Of a DNA stretch of 64,000 bases, positions 1-10,800 are shown in pieces. The stretch is from Archilochus colubris (taxonomy: Eukaryota > Chordata > Aves > Apodiformes > Trochilidae). The position numbers and the translations under genes were made by a program. A model generated the notes under the pieces. The model saw only the letters and a program-made list of their open reading frames with translations. It had not been told where the DNA came from and made no database searches. Location: assembly GCA_023079485.1 (NCBI GenBank), contig CM041084.1:14784609-14848608 (forward strand), written 5' to 3'. The first letter of the stretch is position 1, and each line of letters starts with the position of its first letter.

Positions 1-1766
1 GCCTCTGGGCTGGGGAGCACTAACTGGCTCTGCTGGGAAACCCAGCCAGGCTCTGCTGGGGAGCTCCTATGCCTGGCTCTGCTCCTTGCACTGGGAACAG
101 AGCATCCCCGAGCAAGGCAGCTACTCCCAGGCCTGGGCAGGGCAACTGGGGCCCAGGATGAAGCAGCAGGGCTGAATAAAAAGGCAGGACAATGCTCCTG
201 CTTTGATTTATGCCTGTAGATTTGAAGAAACCACAGCTGTGGAAGTTTGCTGGATAAAAGCCTGAGCACTCTGCTATGAGATCTGCTGTCCGAATTATCC
301 CTTCCTGTTCTACACCCTATCCTCCTTTGTCCTGCACAGATGCTAACAGAAGACAAATTGAAACAAGATAATCTAAATTGCTTCCAAGTACTCTACTTTG
401 CCAGTTCCCTTGGGATAAGCACTTGGTTAAGCTGCAGTTTGCACCTCTCAGCAGATACTGCTCCCACTCTCCTCGGGGTGGGCTCCTTCCCACCTCCTCC
501 CTGGCTCTGCAGTGAAGTCTGCACTGACTGATCCCGATTAGCACTTGACCCTTATTCCTCGGTTTGGCAGCTGTCTTTTGCTAGTCCACATGGCTTTTCA
601 GCTTTGTTTAACTAAGTGCCTTGAAGATGATGTTCTAGATGATTATGTCTGGCTCACTGCATTTCACTATAATGATCCAACTTCATTGAATCTAGAGGAC
701 CGTGGCAGGATTTACTTAAGCCTGTGGAGAATCAGTTACTATTGCTTAATTTGAGATTATTCAAGTTAAAGGATATCAGCGTAGATACAGCTCCCACAGA
801 TGCTGGAATACTTAAATATTAATATTAAACATTAGAGCATGTATTGGATCTGTCCGAAATATTTCTGCCTCAGTCTTTAAAACTCAGTAGTCTGCTTCCA
901 ACTCCAAGTCATTCTCTCTCCAAGCTGGTGGTGGAAAATCTGTCCCTTTTTTCCTTAGATGATTACTGATTTTTTCACTGAGTTTCAGTTGGTTCCTGAG
1001 CCTCCGAGGGCTTTTGATAAGCTATGGAAGCATGTAATTGGAAAGGATGAGAGGCAAATGTGGGAATAAAAGAAATGAAAAAAAGGGAGAGGGGAACAGA
1101 ATCTCAGGGCCTTACATAGTGACGAGATGGGTAACTCACGGAAGGTGTTTCAAGTAACCATGCCCTCAGGTCAGCTCATGAACCACAAAAAACAAGCTCA
1201 GAATATCTTCAGCCCCTTTTTGTTGCTTTATTTATTATTAAAACATCATATTTTATGCAGAAATTATTTGTATATTGTCTGATAGCATGGATTGCATTAA
1301 AAAACTGCATTTCACAGTTCAAGCAAATGAATCAGCACAATGTTTTTTTCTTAAGGGCAAAAATGGGTGCAATAAGTTTTGAATTAGCCAAACAGGATTT
1401 ATAAAAGAAAAATTTAAATGTTTCACTAAAGATTTGAGATTAGATTTGAGTCACATTTTTGTGTAATGTTAAATCAATGAACACAAAAAACCTAGTTACC
1501 TATACATGCAATAAATCACTTCTGAAAATTAAAATTTTAACCCATGTCTAGATAAATGAAGGCATGAGAATTCAAATCTCATCCTTTGAGAGCTACAGAA
1601 AAATCCTGGCTGCAGCAACACGCCTAAGAGCATGCTGCAGGACTGGGCCTTCAGCATGTGGGTAATCTGACATGAACAGCTTACTTGGTCTGTACATTCT
1701 TCCTCACGTAACAAACCACAGCACTGTAACAGAAGAGAATAAAACCTAAATTCAAATGCCACTTAC
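1..1766 (-). other. ZEB1 intron 5 (partial)
   Basis: This is non-coding sequence downstream of exon 5 in the transcript. The first 200 bases are GC-rich with three spaced copies of GGCTCTGCT, followed by AT-rich sequence. I see no further ZEB1 exon and no recognisable transposon here. Confidence 0.85.
26..83. repeat. Short GC-rich repeated motif (GGCTCTGCT x3)
   Basis: GGCTCTGCT occurs near 27, 49 and 75, spaced about 22-26 bases apart, within the most GC-rich 200 bases of the window. An AATAAA-containing stretch follows at about 174-180. It may be a fragment of an old tandem repeat or of an LTR, but nothing allows a firm assignment. Confidence 0.35.
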
Positions 1767-1969
1767 TTGATCTCTTCCTGATTTGTGTGATGTCATGTGG
1801 CGGTCGAGCTGTGTTCTGTAGGCAAATGTGTAACTGCATAAGGAGCAACTAAAGTTATCTTCATTTTTTTCATGGCGATATTTGATGTGTTCCTTCAGAG
1901 AGGTAAAGCGTTTGTACCCTCGATCACAATATGGGCAAGTAAGCAGTTGGGAAAATGCATCAGGTGTTC
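1767..1969 (-). CDS. ZEB1: ZEB1 coding exon 5 (C2H2 zinc fingers 1 and 2)
   Basis: This 203-nt exon encodes the first two fingers of the N-terminal DNA-binding cluster of ZEB1. Finger 1 is CPYC-x12-H-x4-H ([20 protein letters not shown] then RH). Finger 2 is CSLC-x12-H-x3-H ([20 protein letters not shown] then H). All eight zinc ligands are present. The acceptor is TTTCCTGTGTAG before GAACACC; the donor is GATCAA|GTAAGTGG. It enters with two bases of a Gly codon and leaves in phase 0, after SGRDQ. In mammals the finger 2 helix reads TQLERHM; here it is TQLDRHM, a conservative change. The exon coding for fingers 3 and 4 (expected to begin RHVTQS) is not found to the left within this window. 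Confidence 0.98.
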
Positions 1970-4900
1970 CTACACAGGAAAGACAACAGACTCTATTTAA
2001 ATAAAAGCAAGCTGCAAACTTATTATCATCAACAAACAAGCTTTATATTTACATAAATTACTGTAAATAAACATGCAGCTGCTGGTTTTAGAAAAGGATT
2101 TTTTCCTCCACAGGCTTTACATTACTAACTACAGTATGGAACAGTTGTCCCAGTGTAACTGGAGATAGCTGGTATAACACACTTGCCCAAATTCACACCT
2201 CTCACTGAGAGTCTGTTGGACTTCCCAATACAGCACCAGAACTTCTCTGTATATGTTTGTGTTTAAAAGTGATCAGAAAGATCTATTAATCTTTGTAGCT
2301 CAATCACAGGTAATACTCAAATCCTGTTTACAATTTTAAGTCTGTCACTGAAATATGGAATGGTCATCCTGTTTTCAGCTTCTAAGACATACATAATATT
2401 CACTAGCTGCTGAGTTTTTTCTTTCTTTTTACCTAACACAGAATTGTAAGGGAAAATAGAACTGAAAAAAAAAATTATCAGAAATGTGGTTTATAATTCT
2501 CATACCTGGACCTGGTCCAGAGGAGGGCCACAAAAATTATTAGAGGGGATGGAACACCTTCCCTTTGAGGAAAGGCTGAGAGAGTTGGGGTTGTTTAGCC
2601 TGGAAAAGAGAAGGCTTTGGGGAGACCTTATTGTGGATAATTGTGGGTAATGGTTTTAAATTAAAAGGGGGTGGATTAAGACTAGATTAAAAAAAGACAT
2701 TTTTTATGATGAGGCTGGTGAACCACTGGAAGTAGTTGCCAGTAAGGGTTATAGATGCCCCATCCCTGGAAGTGTTCAAGGCCAGGTTGGATGGGGCTCT
2801 GAGCAACCTGATCTAGTTGAAGATGTCCCTGCCTACCACACTGGGGTTGGTACCAGATGACCTTTAAAGTCTCTTCCCACAAAAAACATTCTATGATTCT
2901 ATGATACACAGACAGGTATCTTTTAGTAGAACTTACTGTCTGAAGGACAGAAAGGAGAGAAACCAAATGTTAAGTGTGATTCTCATGTTATCTATGGAAT
3001 CTATTCTGCTGGTTTTCATAAAATACTTTTGTATTAGTACAGGATTAACTGAAATCAGATTGAAACTAAGTATTAGGTTCACAAGTCTATTTCTGAGAAG
3101 TCACCATTTATGAAGTTTTCACTCCATCTTTTATTTGCATATATTTATCCCCCATACATAGTAACTTATTAAAAAACAATTCTTAAAGCATAAAGGATCA
3201 AAAATATATCCTTTTTTTAATAGATTGATAGAATTGTGCTTAAACAAATTTAGGGTTTACTGTACTAGTAGGGTTTACTGTTACTAGTGACTATACTACC
3301 CCCCCATGCTTCAAGGGAAATGGGAAGCAAATTTGGCAAGGACCTATCCACTGTGCTAAATGAGAGCAGGAGAGGAAGGGGGAAGGTCTTTACTGGTTAT
3401 CATTTCACGCTCTGAAGCACTAGTGGTAAATTTGTACACACTTGTCACTTTAAGGTGCAGAACTGTAAGCATTATTAATACTCATAAAATTAACCAGTCC
3501 TTTAGAAAATACTTCTGAATTATTTATCTGCATGACCTCTTCCAGCATTTATCTCCATAGATTGATTATATGCTCTATAAAGTAGCAATTTGTTCCATTA
3601 TGTGGAATTTACTGTCTTTATTTTTACTGAACATGCCATTGTTCTTGCAGCAGTGGAAAAAGAGTCAGACCAGTTTTTATTATTACTAAAAACACTAAGC
3701 TCTTTGTCACACAGGTTCTTTTAAACTTGTTTTTGTAACAGATAAGGAAATGCTCCTGTAGTTCTGGTTTTCCTGTTCTACCCTGTTCTACTTTTCCTGG
3801 ATTACCAGACTGTCCAGAGATAAACCTGACCCCACATGTGTAGACAAAGTACGCTCCCCTTCAGTTCTTGTTTTTCCATCTACAGTTCAGCTCACCTGAC
3901 TTAAGAATACTCCATTGCAACACGGTGGAAATGTCACAAGCACATTAACTTAAATTCTGTTTCTTTTGCAGCAAATGGTGAAAAGGTAATGGATTCCCAA
4001 AGCCGACAAAGATTCCAGTTCTGTCTGTTCTCTTGTACAGTTCCCCAGTCTGGAAGCATTTATCTTTAGCAAATACCACTACATTTTTTTTTGCATTTTC
4101 TGTTCTAATTGAATGAAATGCTTAACATCATTGTTCAGCATCACAAATTTCAGAATGCTTCTCTGTGAAATTAATGGGCTAGGTCCAATTTAAATTATTA
4201 ATATAAACATGTTATTTTAAATGATTACATGAAAATCACATTGCAAGTCTGTTAAACTAACTTAACAACCTGTGCCACTACAATCAAGGATTAAAATCTT
4301 AAATTAATGACATTGTAATTTTTAAGATGTTACTCTAAAGCATATATTGTACTTGAATTTTCCAAAGCTTTAAAGTAAACAACAAAACATTAGTAATTCA
4401 GGTCCTATTTCTGTATACAAATAGGCACAAACACATTTAAATTTCTCCAGTATTTTAATCTGCCTACTTTATTTCAAAAATGTCTAATAACATTACATTT
4501 CTCCAACAGCAGAAAAAAATTCTTAGCATTACCCCTTTACTTGTCTATCCTTAGACTCCAGTATAGTACTACAGCTACCAGGACACTTTTTTGTTCAATT
4601 ATGTACATTTTAAGAAACACCAGAACTCCTAACCCTTTATGCAGGTTGTTCCTTTCCTTTGCAAATCTTAAATACTCCAATAATGGAACACCACCTTATT
4701 GAAGCTGTAGTCTTCACAGGTTATGAAAGCAGAACAGTTCAGAAAGCAGCAGAGAATGCAAAAACAATCTGAACATGCTTTTTCTTCACATATTTCAGAT
4801 GAAGCTGCTTCCAATGTTTCATGATGAAAAAGTAAACAAAGTACGACTTTGAGTCTTACTCCAAAGAACTTTCCTCATTTCAATATGAAATAATATAGAC

Positions 4901-5392
4901 TTTCCAATAAGCTTTGAAAATATTTCTTAACTGGCTTAAGAAATATGCCAGTGAAAAGAAACATGACAACAGGTCATTATTTTATTTCACATAAGCATTT
5001 TTTATCAACGATGTTACATTTTTCTCCCTAAGCCTGTCATAAACTGGCTGTCCACTAAAAGAATTTCTGTCTAATAGACTACTTTGGGGGATTTATTTAG
5101 AAAGGTATAATAAAAAAAAGTTGTAACTCCTCCCACATTACTATACATACAACTACATTCTCTTGCTTCATTCCCATTGTAATTAACAAATGTTTTTCCT
5201 GTCCTTTTGTATAATGCTAGTGAGTGGACTTTTGAGAGCCTGAATTTTTATTTCCACTTACTGGAGGTTATAATTTAGGTACACATACAACTGAGCCTCA
5301 GTGCAATGTTGTCTTCTAAAATGCAACAGAACTTTGGGGTCAAGTAGTTACTACAATTTATTTTGTAAGAATGGAACTTATGACATATTTAC
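1970..5392 (-). other. ZEB1 intron 4
   Basis: This is a 3.4-kb intron with one CR1 insertion at its exon-5 end (2505-2905); the rest is AT-rich sequence without recognisable elements. I see no extra splice-bounded coding segment. Confidence 0.85.
2505..2905 (+). mobile_element. CR1 LINE, 5'-truncated 3' end
   Basis: About 400 bp match the 3' end of a CR1 retrotransposon. It starts with the ...CCTGGTCCAGAGGAGGGCCAC block, continues through GAGAGTTGGGGTTGTTTAGCC and a segment like CCATCCCTGGAAGTGTTCAAGG, and ends in ATTCTATGATTCTATGAT. The element lies on the plus strand, antisense to ZEB1. Several deletions and substitutions show it is old and inactive. Confidence 0.93.
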
Positions 5393-5554
5393 CATTTTCA
5401 TCCTGACCGCTAGCTTCTGGTGTGCCTTGTCTCTGGTCCTCCTCAGGTGCTTCAGGGTAGATAACAGCTGTATCTTCTTGTTGAAGGAATTCTTCAACAT
5501 TAGGGTCATGGTTTTGTTCATTTTCTGCATCAGAATCACATTCATCTTCTTTTA
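5393..5554 (-). CDS. ZEB1: ZEB1 coding exon 4 (acidic linker before zinc finger 1)
   Basis: This 162-nt exon encodes (V)[18 protein letters not shown], then a segment containing [21 protein letters not shown] and [13 protein letters not shown]. The acceptor is TTTTTCACTCTTAG before TAAAAG; the donor is AATG|GTAAATATG. It contains 53 full codons plus split codons at both ends (phase 1/1). The peptide is highly acidic, has no zinc ligands, and is collinear with mammalian ZEB1 ([36 protein letters not shown]). It belongs to the region linking the disordered N terminus to the N-terminal zinc-finger cluster. The opposite strand also shows an open frame here, but it is a shadow. No frameshift or stop is present. 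Confidence 0.96.
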
Positions 5555-6479
5555 CTAAGAGTGAAAAACAAGATACAACATAGGAAATGATGATTTTAAA
5601 AAGAACAAATGAGATTCAGTAACATATTTTCAAAATGCTCCCTCTTCAACTGTTTCAAAACTCTTTTCCACTATGGCACAGGTAAAGCCCTTCATATTGC
5701 AGGTTTTTTCATATTGCAGTTTTAAGACTGAGACACAGTGGCATAAAGATATTTGAAAATTTGACTAAAACCATTGTTTGCCTCTTCGACTCAGAGCATT
5801 TTTATAATTTTAGATTCAGCCATTCCCCTGAGGTTCCCTAAAAGTCTTCACAAAAATTGCAACATTAATTATGAATCAGTTCTTGTAATTTTAAGGTCAA
5901 CTTACAGTCTTGGCTCCTGTGTTTGCAAAAGTAAATTTGTTGACTTGAAGGAATAATTTTTAATATTATTTAAGAGTTGTTCATCAGCACAAATGCATAA
6001 GTGAATAACAAGCTGATTGGCTGAAATGCAGCAAACTTTGAGTGTTTTATTTTCTGGGAATGGCTATCAAAAATGTTTCAGATTTAGCTAACATCCTTCA
6101 ACATTTTCCAATTTAAAATTTAAGGAAACAATCAGTGAACTGTATTTCAAAGTTAACAAACAGCAAATCAAGAATTTACTTAATGTTTGTTGGATAAATA
6201 CCTGCTACCAAGCATTTGCCTACATATATAATTGACAGAGTTCACTCATGGTGGAACATTCTGTGAGTTTTTCCTGCAGCCCACTTAACAATGACAGATC
6301 TCCTCTACTATTAATAATTTGAGCTATATTTTTAGCAGGGAGAGAAAGTTTCACAATTCATCTCACAGTGTGAAGTCACAGACTCAATTTACAATTCGAC
6401 TCAATCTTTTTATGACATGAGACAGTCTTTCTTCTCTAGGGACTGTAATGTAATATATAATGTAGTTCTTCATACTTAC

Positions 6480-6494
6480 CTGGGGAGACCTGAT
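6480..6494 (-). CDS. ZEB1: Candidate 15-nt in-frame microexon in ZEB1 intron 3
   Basis: On the minus strand the sequence TTTTATTTGCTGTCAG is followed by ATCAGGTCTCCCCAG and then GTAAGTATG. The first part is a good polypyrimidine-AG acceptor; the last is a near-perfect donor (CAG|GTAAGT). The 15 bases between them keep the frame. Exon 3 ends with one base (G) and exon 4 begins TA, so inclusion gives GAT CAG GTC TCC CCA GTA, adding the five residues DQVSP before VKED. The insert would place an extra Ser-Pro site in the acidic linker ahead of finger 1. A TGC motif sits just upstream of the AG, a feature of neural microexons controlled by SRRM4. This is inferred from splice signals only; no transcript evidence is available here, and chance pairing of sites cannot be excluded. 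Confidence 0.55.
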
Positions 6495-6777
6495 CTGACA
6501 GCAAATAAAAAGAACGCATGAATCCACAGTTTGAAATTATCTATGTTTAGGTTGCATCTTGTTTAATAAGCTTTACACTAGTAATATGTAACCATTCAGT
6601 GTTAAGAACACCTAAAAATAATATAAAATCTTTTTAAAGCTGGATGGGCTATATGTTAATATTTTTGTCAACCAGAGAAATCAGAACATAACAAAGTATC
6701 TGTTTTGGTTTGATTCTGAAGCCCAAGTTGAACATTTTATTTTGCCTTTTGTAAAATCAGTAGTGAGAAGCTGATAA

Positions 6778-7066
6778 TCATAGAATCATAGAATTGGCTG
6801 GGTTGGAAGGACCTCAGAGATCATCGAGTCCAACCCTTTTACCACCGTTGCGGTTGCTAGACTATGGCACTGAGTGCCACATCCAGTCTCTTTTTAAATA
6901 TCTCCAGGGATGGAGAATCCACTACTTCCCTGGGCAGCCCATTCCAATGCTTGATCACTCTCTCCGTAAAGAAATTCTTTCTAATATCTAACCTAAACTT
7001 CCCCTGGCAGAACTTAAGACCATGCCCTCTTGTCTTGTTGAAAGTCGTCTGGCAAAAGAGACCAAC
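6778..7066 (-). mobile_element. CR1 LINE 3' segment (tail at left)
   Basis: Reading the minus strand, this part runs from GTTGGTCTCTTTTGCC through GACAAGAGGGCATGG and ATCCCTGGAGATATTTAAAA to the tail ATTCTATGATTCTATGA. It is the 3' untranslated part of a CR1 copy. It abuts, head to head, the next feature, which is the upstream part of the same consensus in opposite orientation. Confidence 0.93.
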
Positions 7067-7424
7067 AGGAAGCTGAACATGAGCCAGCAGTGTGCCCAGG
7101 TGGCCAAGAAAGCTAATGGCATCCTGGCCTGTATCAGGAACAGCGTGGCCAGCAGGTCCATGGAAGTGATTCTGCCCCTGTACTCAGCCCTGGTGAGGCC
7201 ACACCTCGAGTACTGTGTCCAGTTCTGGGCCCCCCAGTTCAGGAAGGATATCGAGGTCCTGGAGCAGGTCCAAAGGAGAGCAACCAGGCTGGTGAAGGGA
7301 CTCGAGCACAGACCCTATGAGGAGAGGCTGAGAGAGCTGGGGCTGTTCAGCCTGGAGAAGAGGAGGCTCAGGGGAGACCTCATCGCTGTCTACAACTACC
7401 TGAAAGGAGGTTGTAACCGGGTGG
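7067..7424 (+). mobile_element. CR1 LINE 5' segment, inverted; encodes reverse transcriptase C-terminus
   Basis: This segment carries the last ~118 codons of the CR1 second open reading frame in one unbroken frame. Typical pieces are [53 protein letters not shown] and [17 protein letters not shown]. It ends at GGAGGTTGTAACCGGGTGG. In normal CR1 copies this is followed directly by GTTGGTCTC, which here begins the minus-strand neighbour at 7066. The two pieces therefore form one insertion whose 5' half was inverted. The open frame suggests a fairly young copy; it is a fragment and cannot be functional. Confidence 0.92.
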
Positions 7425-7790
7425 ACGTTATTACCTTAAGTTTATTTTGGTATATCCATTATTAGTTTAAAACACTGTCTGTTGACCTGTACTTTTATAC
7501 TATACAACTATGCATAAGATCAGTGCTATTCCTCATCTTGCTCTTGTTCCTGAAGTCCCCAGGAGCCAGGATGCTGAAGCATCACTGGGCACAGCCCTCC
7601 TGTGAGGGCTCTGCTCTGGGGCACTGCTCAGCACCCTCTGCACCCAGGACACCCAAAAGGAGGACACAATTTAAGACCTCCATCATTGATGTGCAAAACT
7701 GTTTACAAAGAGGGGTGGGAGAACTTCAAAGATTTCAGAAGGTTACTCACATAGCTAAAACTCAGTAACACCTCATGAAAAAACAAATAC

Positions 7791-7853
7791 CTGTACATCC
7801 AACTTCATCTGTCTGAGCTTCAGGCCCCAGGATTTCTTTTGTTTCTTTTCCAG
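7791..7853 (-). CDS. ZEB1: ZEB1 coding exon 3 (short acidic exon)
   Basis: This short 63-nt exon encodes GKETKEILGPEAQTDEVGCT, with a split Ala codon at the front (G from exon 2 plus CT). The acceptor is a T-rich run ending ATTTCAG before CTGG; the donor is ACAG|GTATTTG. Phases are 1 in and 1 out, so it links exons 2 and 4 without a shift. The peptide is collinear with mammalian ZEB1 (EILGPEAQ...GCT is the conserved core). It lies in the disordered acidic stretch before the first zinc finger. The donor GTATTT is weaker than the neighbouring donors, which makes this part of the gene a plausible place for alternative splicing. An inverted CR1 insertion lies 366 bp downstream in the transcript direction, and the candidate microexon lies beyond that. 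Confidence 0.94.
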
Positions 7854-10800
7854 CTGAAATAGTACATTTCACAAAAAGAAGAAAAAATATTAAGAAACCA
7901 CAACAAAGCAAAGCCACACACACAAGAACTTTATATAATTGAGTTATTTCTTCAGCAATCTTTCCCATTTCTGCATTATTTAGAAGAACGGCATTTAAAT
8001 ACTTTTTTTTTTCAAAAATATGGATTCCACATTATTTTAATATTATTTTATTATTTTAATAATGTGGAATCAGTTGAAACACAAGGATATTACATAATTA
8101 AAGAAATAAAATCTCAAAAGAAAGCAATACTAAACCGTAAACATTATTTGGAGAGGCAAAGACAGGGACATTTTGTTTCTCCAAGTAAAGACAGCTACTT
8201 AAGTAATCCTATCTACAGATGCAGCTATCTGGAGAATACCAGAGTATTATAAACCAAAGACATTTACATTATATTTTCCACTTAACAGTATTTGGAAATG
8301 ATTGATGATTTGCTGGTACCTATTGTGCTCTCTTTTGCTGGAAACCACTTATAGGCTGTTGTTGCTTAAACAAACAAGGGCTTTAAACACACCTTCCCCA
8401 CTTCAGATCAACTGTGCACTATAAAAATGCTCCATATATCAATTCTGATATCAAGTATGAGTGTGCTGGCCATCTGTAGAACTGAAGTCATGGAGCCTAC
8501 CTGCCTTCAAAGCTCCATCAGCTCCTGCTCAGCTAGAGCATTCAGGGATGGAAGCTTTAACTCAACACAGGTTGTTGGTTCAAATCAATAAATGGCCCAA
8601 GTTGTTCCTAATTTATGTTCACTGGGTAGCCTGAACCAGAAAGTTTCTCCTGGCTGCTGCCATTGCTATCAGTCACTGGCTTACAGCAGGAGTGAACAGG
8701 AAAACTGTTGGGGTTTTTTCACTCCTTTATCAGTAGTATGCTATGCTAATATATGTGAAATTAAAGCATTTTTAAATATTTTTTAACCTTTGATGCTTCA
8801 GAGCTACACTGCAGAAACAGACTCCTACATGATAGGAATAGACTAACAACTTCTGTGATCTGAAAATGACAACTGACACACTTTTATTTACCTTACTTCA
8901 CTCCAGTGAAAATCCTTTGGTTTGGCTAGTCAAAACCCCAGAACAACCCCAGCTTTTTTAATACAGGAGAAGCCAATTTCTCCTTTATATGGAAGATGAT
9001 AAATTCTAGGAGAACTTCAAGTTTTAAGATAAAACCTGCTTCTTCAAAATAATAAAAAATTAATTCTGAAAAGAAAAAAACAGTTTATTCTGTCTGCTTT
9101 GATACAGTCCACAAATGTGTGGAATCTGCAGATAGTCACAAATAAGAAATATTTAATATTTAAAGGAATATAAAAGACTTATACCTTACTTTCATTGTAA
9201 TCTAGAAAAACCTCCAAAAGAGTCTGCATTTTCCTGGTAAGTATTAGATTGTGAACTAATTAAGGTTGTGGCTCACGATACCACAGACTTGGTTCAGAAT
9301 TTGTAAGATGGATGATTGCATGCGATGCATATGTAATTCCAAAATTTAATTTCTTAAAAACAATCATGATGCAAACTCACTATTTTTCTTTAAAAAAAGC
9401 TCTGTGATTTTTCTCCATTATGAAATAAGCTTTATGGATGAGGGGGAATATCAGTAAGTTATTACTTAGGGAAATTTATAGCTGTCTCCAGCAAATTCCA
9501 TTGACTTCAGTAAAAGATATGCTTCCCAAGGGAATGCCAAGTAGTTTATGGCATTACAGATTAATCTCAGGGAAGTTAAAAACCCTCTCAATTCTAGTAA
9601 TCGTGAGCACTGTTTGATACTGTCTCTTCCCAATAGCTACAAGTGGTGTATAAGTCAGGGAGGGTGATTTCCACAGAGGGTGAACTTCCTTAATGCTGTA
9701 GGAACAATTAACAATTTGAAAAATGTTGCCATAAAGTTAGCTATGGCTGGCCAGCACAGGAAGGCAACTTCACAATTCTGCCCTCAGAAGCCCCGTCACC
9801 ATGTGGGAAACACAGCTGCTGGGAGGCAATGGGAAGGGATGTCAGGATGGGAGAACAGATCTTACAACATTGTTATAGCAAGAAGTCGAAGCTCTGAATC
9901 CCATGAGAAATTTGAGCTACCTGCTGAATGACTGCTTAACCACAGGTCTCCACAAATAGCATCCAGGGCATGAATATCCATCTTGGCATTACGTCTGGAC
10001 AGGCCAGATAATTGTAAAACGTGTCCTTGGGCTTCTGTATCTCATCATTGCTTATGAGAAGCTTCTTAGAGATAGGGTGGGACTTCCCAGGGTCAAATGC
10101 TGATGATTTTCAGATCACAGGCAACAGTGTGTACTGGCAGTAAAATTGCCTAACACTATCACTGTGACTGTAAAGATCTCTGCATGGGTAAGATAACTGA
10201 TCAAATTTAAAGCACTAGCAAAATGGAAATTTTGGTTGCAGGTAGAAAGGCAAAGTTTACTGAAGTTTCCACTGCAGTCTTATCTTCAGAGAAGAGAATA
10301 AATTCTAAAGCCCATTAAAAAAAAATTCTAATTTAAATTCTTTGGAGCTAATTTTCTGATATGCTTGTAGAAAGCACTATTTGCAGCTTTCAGTACTGCC
10401 TGGTTGTTTGCTTCTGTAAAGTAAAAACTTGATCAAAAAGATGTCACAGTTCTTTAGCCTCCCTCCCAAATTAAATTAACACTAAATAGCACAGCAACCT
10501 TCTTCAGCAACACATGCCAAGGGAAGAACACAAATTATCTTACATTACATAAGCTCAACCTAAATTTTTATCAGTTAAAGGAATTTTTGAGTTCCAGGAG
10601 GAGTTTAAGCAGAAAGCATAATTTCATTGATATTTTAACAGGCTATTTCAAGGTCTGGACAACTTTTTTTAATTTATAATTTTTAAATACTATCTTAGTC
10701 CCTGGTCCAAGATTACTAGATTTCCTAAATAGTTAAACTTAACACACTTTAAAAATATCATTATGTATTAAAATAATAACAAAATAATTTTAACCTCTCT

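Larger units (their letters stand above)
5555..7790 (-). other. ZEB1 intron 3
   Basis: This 2.2-kb intron contains a CR1 copy with inverted halves (6778-7424) and the candidate microexon at 6480-6494. If the microexon is used, the intron is split into 1,296 bp and 925 bp. The part 7540-7680 is comparatively GC-rich but not recognised. Confidence 0.85.

Noticed and set aside
5301..5558. Plus-strand open frame over ZEB1 exon 4
   Set aside because: It is the antisense shadow of the exon; the minus strand shows splice sites and the conserved ZEB1 peptide.
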